Origin: Pseudolactococcus sp041800635 | GTDB taxonomy: Bacteria; Bacillota; Bacilli; Lactobacillales; Streptococcaceae | DNA: 64,000 nucleotides | Assembly: GCA_047833645.1 (NCBI GenBank) | Contig: CP181259.1 | Span: 806,001 to 870,000 of the forward strand | Direction of reading: 5' to 3' | Shown here: positions 60,539 through 64,000 of the stretch, piece after piece | How positions within the stretch are numbered: the first letter of the stretch is position 1 | Layout of the letters: every line of letters starts with the position of its first letter | Position numbers and translations under genes: made by a program | Notes under the pieces: model-generated | What the model was told of the DNA's origin: nothing | What the model saw: the letters and a program-made list of their open reading frames with translations, nothing else | Database searches by the model: none

Positions 60539-61346
60539 GGTTCTGTTGCAAAGTTTTCCAAAAAATCTATTTTAGTGTAAAATTGAGAAAAAAGACAGAG
60601 AGGACAGAGTAATGAATCATTTTAAAGGCAAACAATTCAAAAAAGACGTCATTATTGTCGCTGTTGGTTACTACCTGCGTTACAATCTAAGCTATCGTGA
60701 AGTTCAGGAATTGTTATATGATCGTGGAATAAATGTTTATCATACTACGATTTATCGTTGGGTGCAAGAGTACAGCAAAGTCCTCTATTATCTTTGGAAG
60801 AAGAAAAATAGACAATCCTTCTATTCATGGAAAATGGACGAAACCTATATCAAAATTAAGGGACGTTGGCATTATCTTTATCGTGCAATTGATGCGGACG
60901 GCTTAACCTTAGATATCTGGTTACGAAAGAAACGGGATACGCAAGCAGCCTATGCTTTCTTAAAACGACTCCATAAACAGTTTGGTGAGCCGAAATCAAT
61001 TGTGACCGATAAAGCACCTTCTCTTGGCTCCGCCTTTAGAAAGTTACAGAGTGTGGGTTTATATACTAAGACAGAGCACCGAACTGTGAAGTATCTTAAC
61101 AATTTAATAGAACAAGACCATCGACCTATTAAACGACGGAATAAATTTTATCAAAGTCTCCGTACAGCCTCTTCCACGATTAAGGGCATGGAGACCCTTC
61201 GAGGAATATATAAAAAGAACCGAAGAAATGGAACGCTCTTCGGCTTTTCGGTGTCTACTGAAATCAAGGTATTAATGGGAATACCAGCCTAAGATATTCT
61301 GAGTTCAGAGAGGGCGCGTTTGATTTTCAAACTTCGCAACAGAACC
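60539..61346 (+). mobile_element. ISS1 (IS6 family), copy A
   Basis: The element is 808 bp, the exact length of ISS1, bounded by GGTTCTGTTGCAAAGTTT and AAACTTCGCAACAGAACC. It contains one intact transposase gene. No 8-bp target duplication is visible next to this copy. Confidence 0.93.
60612..61292 (+). CDS. ISS1 transposase (copy A)
   Basis: The 226-residue DDE transposase has an HTH-like N terminus (LSYREVQELLYDRGI), the first Asp in WKMDETYIK, the second in VTDKAPS and the Glu in YLNNLIEQDHRPIKRR. It differs from copy B at only a few residues (Tyr/Cys near 43, Leu/Ile near 197, Pro/Thr near the end). It forms cointegrates by replicative transposition. Confidence 0.95.
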   Translation: MNHFKGKQFKKDVIIVAVGYYLRYNLSYREVQELLYDRGINVYHTTIYRWVQEYSKVLYYLWKKKNRQSFYSWKMDETYIKIKGRWHYLYRAIDADGLTLDIWLRKKRDTQAAYAFLKRLHKQFGEPKSIVTDKAPSLGSAFRKLQSVGLYTKTEHRTVKYLNNLIEQDHRPIKRRNKFYQSLRTASSTIKGMETLRGIYKKNRRNGTLFGFSVSTEIKVLMGIPA

Positions 61347-61475
61347 GTCAAACACAGGTGTACTGAAAAAAATATAAGGGCTGAGGAAAAGGACATATTT
61401 AACAAAGTGATCTGAAAATATCAGGTTGTAACATCATTAGAGATAATTCTTAGAATACAGAAAAGGGGGGATTGT

Positions 61476-62408
61476 TTGAAAATATTGATATATGGCGCTG
61501 GTGTTATTGGCAGTATTTTTGCTGGGAAACTTGCTTTGGCAAAAAATGATGTTACTGTTTTAGCGCGAGGAAAAAGATTTGAGGAATTAAAAAATGATGG
61601 GATTGCTCTTGTTAATCCCAGGACAAAGAAAGTTGAACACGCGACTGTAAACGTCATTGATGCGCTGTTACCAAATGATTGGTATGACTATGTTATCGTT
61701 ACGATGCAAAGAACTCAGGTTGATGATATTCTTTCTGTATTATCGCAAAATTGCTCGAAGAATATTGTATTTGTGGTCAATACAGCAAGCGGTTACGATA
61801 AATGGATAACTGAAGTAGGCAAGGATCGCCTGATGCTTGGCTTCCCATCTGCCGGTGGAGAACGCAAAGACGGAAAAGTATATTACTTTATTGGGCGAGG
61901 TATTCAAAGGGCTTTTCAAACAACAACTTTTGGTGAATACAGTGGTGAAAAAACCAAGCGTGTAGATACATTGATCAAGATTTTTAACCAATCACACATT
62001 CCATCGGTATTCTGCAATGAAATGGATGCATGGCAAAAGACTCATGTTGCTTTAGTAACCAATATAGCTAATGCCTTATACGGGTTTAATTGTGAAAATT
62101 TCCAGTTTGGCCGTTCATATAATGCCGTAAAGCTTATGATCAGAGGGATTCAAGAAGGTAGACAGGTTCTGCGTAAAAATGGTATAACTCCTACTCCTTG
62201 GAAACTATTTTGGTTAGACATGCCAGCATCCATATTAACAGCTTTTTTCTCAGCATTTATGAGAACAACTCTTGCGGAAACAACAATGGCCAAACATTGT
62301 GCCTCAGCAAATCCTGAGATGAAATTTTTACAGCAAGAATTTGATGAACTGATTATAAAGAGTGGTATTGCTACACCGGCAATTGATAGATTGAAGAAAA
62401 ATCTTTAA
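61476..62408 (+). CDS. Ketopantoate reductase (ApbA/PanE) family protein
   Basis: The 310-residue protein starts at a TTG after a G-rich site. The N terminus is a Rossmann fold with GAGVIGSIFAGKLA (residues 7-20). The second half matches the helical ketopantoate-reductase C-terminal domain only loosely. It may reduce a 2-oxo acid with NADPH, but members of this family have varied substrates. It is the main cargo between two inverted ISS1 copies. Confidence 0.75.
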   Translation: MKILIYGAGVIGSIFAGKLALAKNDVTVLARGKRFEELKNDGIALVNPRTKKVEHATVNVIDALLPNDWYDYVIVTMQRTQVDDILSVLSQNCSKNIVFVVNTASGYDKWITEVGKDRLMLGFPSAGGERKDGKVYYFIGRGIQRAFQTTTFGEYSGEKTKRVDTLIKIFNQSHIPSVFCNEMDAWQKTHVALVTNIANALYGFNCENFQFGRSYNAVKLMIRGIQEGRQVLRKNGITPTPWKLFWLDMPASILTAFFSAFMRTTLAETTMAKHCASANPEMKFLQQEFDELIIKSGIATPAIDRLKKNL

Positions 62409-62462
62409 TGACGTAATACCATGATATCCTCTATTCACAACTAAGGATAAAATATCTTACGG

Positions 62463-62711
62463 TTGCATTCTGTCCCCTCGCTTCAGTATGTAAATCGTGT
62501 TATTAAAAAGCAGGGCGGAGTTGTGAATATGACTTTCGTGCAGATGCTAGACACCACCTTGGGATACGATATTGACTTTACGATCTATGTAAAAAGAGAA
62601 AGAAAATTTGAGGTTGGTGGAGGGAATAATGATAGCAATAATAGGAGCAATAGCATTTTCAGCGGTGATTATGTTGTCTGTTCTAATAATATGCGGATTG
62701 CCTTTAGGTGA
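62463..62711 (+). CDS. Short open frame in ISS1 cargo, uncertain
   Basis: An 82-codon frame with VVNMTFVQMLDTTLGYDIDF. The start is unclear and its 3' part overlaps the next gene in another frame. It may be the remnant of a larger gene. Confidence 0.25.
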   Translation: MHSVPSLQYVNRVIKKQGGVVNMTFVQMLDTTLGYDIDFTIYVKRERKFEVGGGNNDSNNRSNSIFSGDYVVCSNNMRIAFR

Positions 62712-62853
62712 GTTGACAATGGGTGGTTTCTACAGGGTATTTCCTAAAAAATTGCGACTTGTTTTGGTAATACAATTGGTAGTTCAGATATTTTTTTTGA
62801 TAGTTATATTACAGATGGGTGACTTTATATCATGGTTCTGTTGCGAAGTTTGA
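62629..62853 (+). pseudogene. Membrane protein truncated by ISS1
   Basis: An ATG behind GGAGGGAA opens a frame with two membrane segments (MIAIIGAIAFSAVIMLSVLII; LVLVIQLVVQIFFLIVIL). ISS1 copy B begins at 62834 and supplies the last codons. The original C terminus is lost. Confidence 0.65.
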
Positions 62854-63641
62854 AAATCAAACGCGCCCTCTCTGAACTCCAAATATCTTAGGCTGTTATT
62901 CCCATTAATACCTTGATTTCAGTAGACACCGAAAAGCCGAAGAGCGTTCCATTTCTTCGGTTCTTTTTATATATTCCTCGAATGGTCTCCATGCCCTTAA
63001 TCGTGGAAGAGGCTGTACGGAGACTTTGATAAAATTTATTCCGTCGTTTAATAGGTCGATGGTCTTGTTCTATTAAATTGTTAAGATACTTCACAGTTCG
63101 GTGCTCTGTCTTAGTATATAAACCCACACTCTGTAACTTTCTAAAGGCGGAGCCAAGAGAAGGTGCTTTATCGGTCACAATTGATTTCGGCTCACCAAAC
63201 TGTTTATGGAGTCGTTTTAAGAAAGCATAGGCTGCTTGCGTATCCCGTTTCTTTCGTAACCAGATATCTAAGGTTAGGCCGTCCGCATCAATTGCACGAT
63301 AAAGATAATGCCAACGTCCCTTAATTTTGATATAGGTTTCGTCCATTTTCCATGAATAGAAGGATTGTCTATTTTTCTTCTTCCAAAGATAATAGAGGAC
63401 TTTGCTGTACTCTTGCACCCAACGATAAATCGTAGTATGACAAACATTTATTCCACGATCATATAACAATTCCTGAACTTCACGATAGCTTAGATTGTAA
63501 CGCAGGTAGTAACCAACAGCGACAATAATGACGTCTTTTTTGAATTGTTTGCCTTTAAAATGATTCATTACTCTGTCCTCTCTGTCTTTTTTCTCAATTT
63601 TACACTAAAATAGATTTTTTGGAAAACTTTGCAACAGAACC
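62834..63641 (-). mobile_element. ISS1 (IS6 family), copy B
   Basis: Also exactly 808 bp and inverted relative to copy A. Ends GGTTCTGTTGCGAAGTTT (62834) and AAACTTTGCAACAGAACC (to 63641). The pair encloses 1.49 kb, but no 8-bp direct duplication flanks the pair. Confidence 0.93.
62888..63568 (-). CDS. ISS1 transposase (copy B)
   Basis: An intact 226-residue transposase, nearly identical to copy A, with the same DDE residues. Orientation is opposite to copy A. Confidence 0.95.
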   Translation of the reverse strand: MNHFKGKQFKKDVIIVAVGYYLRYNLSYREVQELLYDRGINVCHTTIYRWVQEYSKVLYYLWKKKNRQSFYSWKMDETYIKIKGRWHYLYRAIDADGLTLDIWLRKKRDTQAAYAFLKRLHKQFGEPKSIVTDKAPSLGSAFRKLQSVGLYTKTEHRTVKYLNNLIEQDHRPIKRRNKFYQSLRTASSTIKGMETIRGIYKKNRRNGTLFGFSVSTEIKVLMGITA

Positions 63642-63644
63642 GTG

Positions 63645-64000
63645 ATGGATATGAATGCCTCTTACGATGCAGTGACGAAAGAAGTCTTTCCAAATGCGCG
63701 ACTCTCTATCGATCGCTTCCACATCATCCAACAAATGACGCGTGCATTTAATACCCAACGAATTCAGACAATGAAGCAGCTAAAGAAAAGTGATCCACAA
63801 GCGCAAAAAAATTACCGAAAGCTGAAAAAATATTGGCGAACAATCCTAAAGAAAAATACAAAACTAAACTACACCTCTTTTAAGCAATTTCCCCTCTTCC
63901 AAGGGAAATACATGACGGAGTCGGAGGTGCTTGATTACCTACTCTCTATAGATAACCAATTACGACAAAGCTATGAAGTCTATCAAGAGTTATTAGCTGC
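63645..64000 (+). pseudogene. ISL3-family transposase, 5' truncated, runs off window
   Basis: The open frame begins right at the ISS1 end with MDMNASYDAVTKEVFPNA, then RLSIDRFHIIQQMTRAFN, typical of the ISL3 (IS1193/IS1165-like) DDE domain. The N-terminal half was removed by ISS1; the 3' part lies beyond the window. Confidence 0.85.

Overview
The window looks like a chromosome segment of a Lactococcus-type coccus (Lactococcaceae). The housekeeping gene order miaA-hflX-hypothetical-SPFH-tRNA-rnz-SDR-recJ-apt-rpoE-mltG-greA, a ctsR-clpC pair, an HdiR-type SOS regulator in place of LexA, and two full-length 808-bp ISS1 copies all point that way. The species cannot be fixed from the sequence. Almost everything up to 44 kb lies on the minus strand.

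Backbone (1-23,626): corA (cut by the window edge), a VanZ/RDD membrane protein, eno, hpf, and clpC with ctsR and its CtsR operator. A DNA-damage cassette at 8.3-11.7 kb is inserted between ctsR and greA. It holds hdiR with a perfect operator palindrome, a UmuC-type polymerase, a YolD-like protein, a DUF1722 protein and a pyrimidine-dimer-glycosylase family protein in one plus-strand series. It is bounded by related A/T-rich repeats in inverted orientation, and a toxin-antitoxin pair with a frameshifted ParE-like toxin sits beside it. The run of housekeeping genes then continues from greA to miaA.

ICE (about 23,650 to at least 44,234): an integrative and conjugative element of the Tn916/ICESt3/ICEBs1 superfamily starts beside miaA. 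It carries a tyrosine integrase and small xis-like gene; a type IV secretion module (CwlT-like hydrolase, VirB6-like, VirB4, TcpE-like, TcpC); ardA; an HTH-MobT relaxase; a hairpin-rich oriT candidate; the TcpA coupling protein; small accessory genes; and an ImmR/ImmA control pair. Between the accessory genes and immR is about 1.7 kb without a protein gene. It contains a strongly supported, apparently non-coding transcription unit of about 515 nt (consensus -35 and -10 boxes, many local hairpins, an intrinsic terminator) and several sets of direct repeats. A tRNA-like sequence lies 2 kb away in the same element. The right ICE boundary was not found.

Mosaic accessory region (44.4-64 kb): a CLC chloride channel, then fragments of IS6, IS5, IS982 and IS3 elements around a candidate defence block: a HEPN-motif protein, a FetAB-type ABC exporter of different base composition, and a complete type I restriction-modification operon hsdR-hsdM-hsdS that follows a plasmid-type DUF536 fragment. 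This 10.6-kb block is bounded by two nearly identical direct repeats of about 337 bp, the right end of one IS5-family element. Beyond it come an HTH/membrane-protein pair with a 21-bp-periodic operator, a second broken ardA split by the left half of that IS5 element, a PadR/DUF2812 operon, and an inverted ISS1 pair flanking a ketopantoate-reductase-like gene and a truncated membrane protein. The window ends in a truncated ISL3 transposase.

Read together, the ICE supplies transfer, regulation and anti-restriction functions. The IS-rich tail looks like plasmid- and ICE-derived cargo assembled by IS-mediated recombination.
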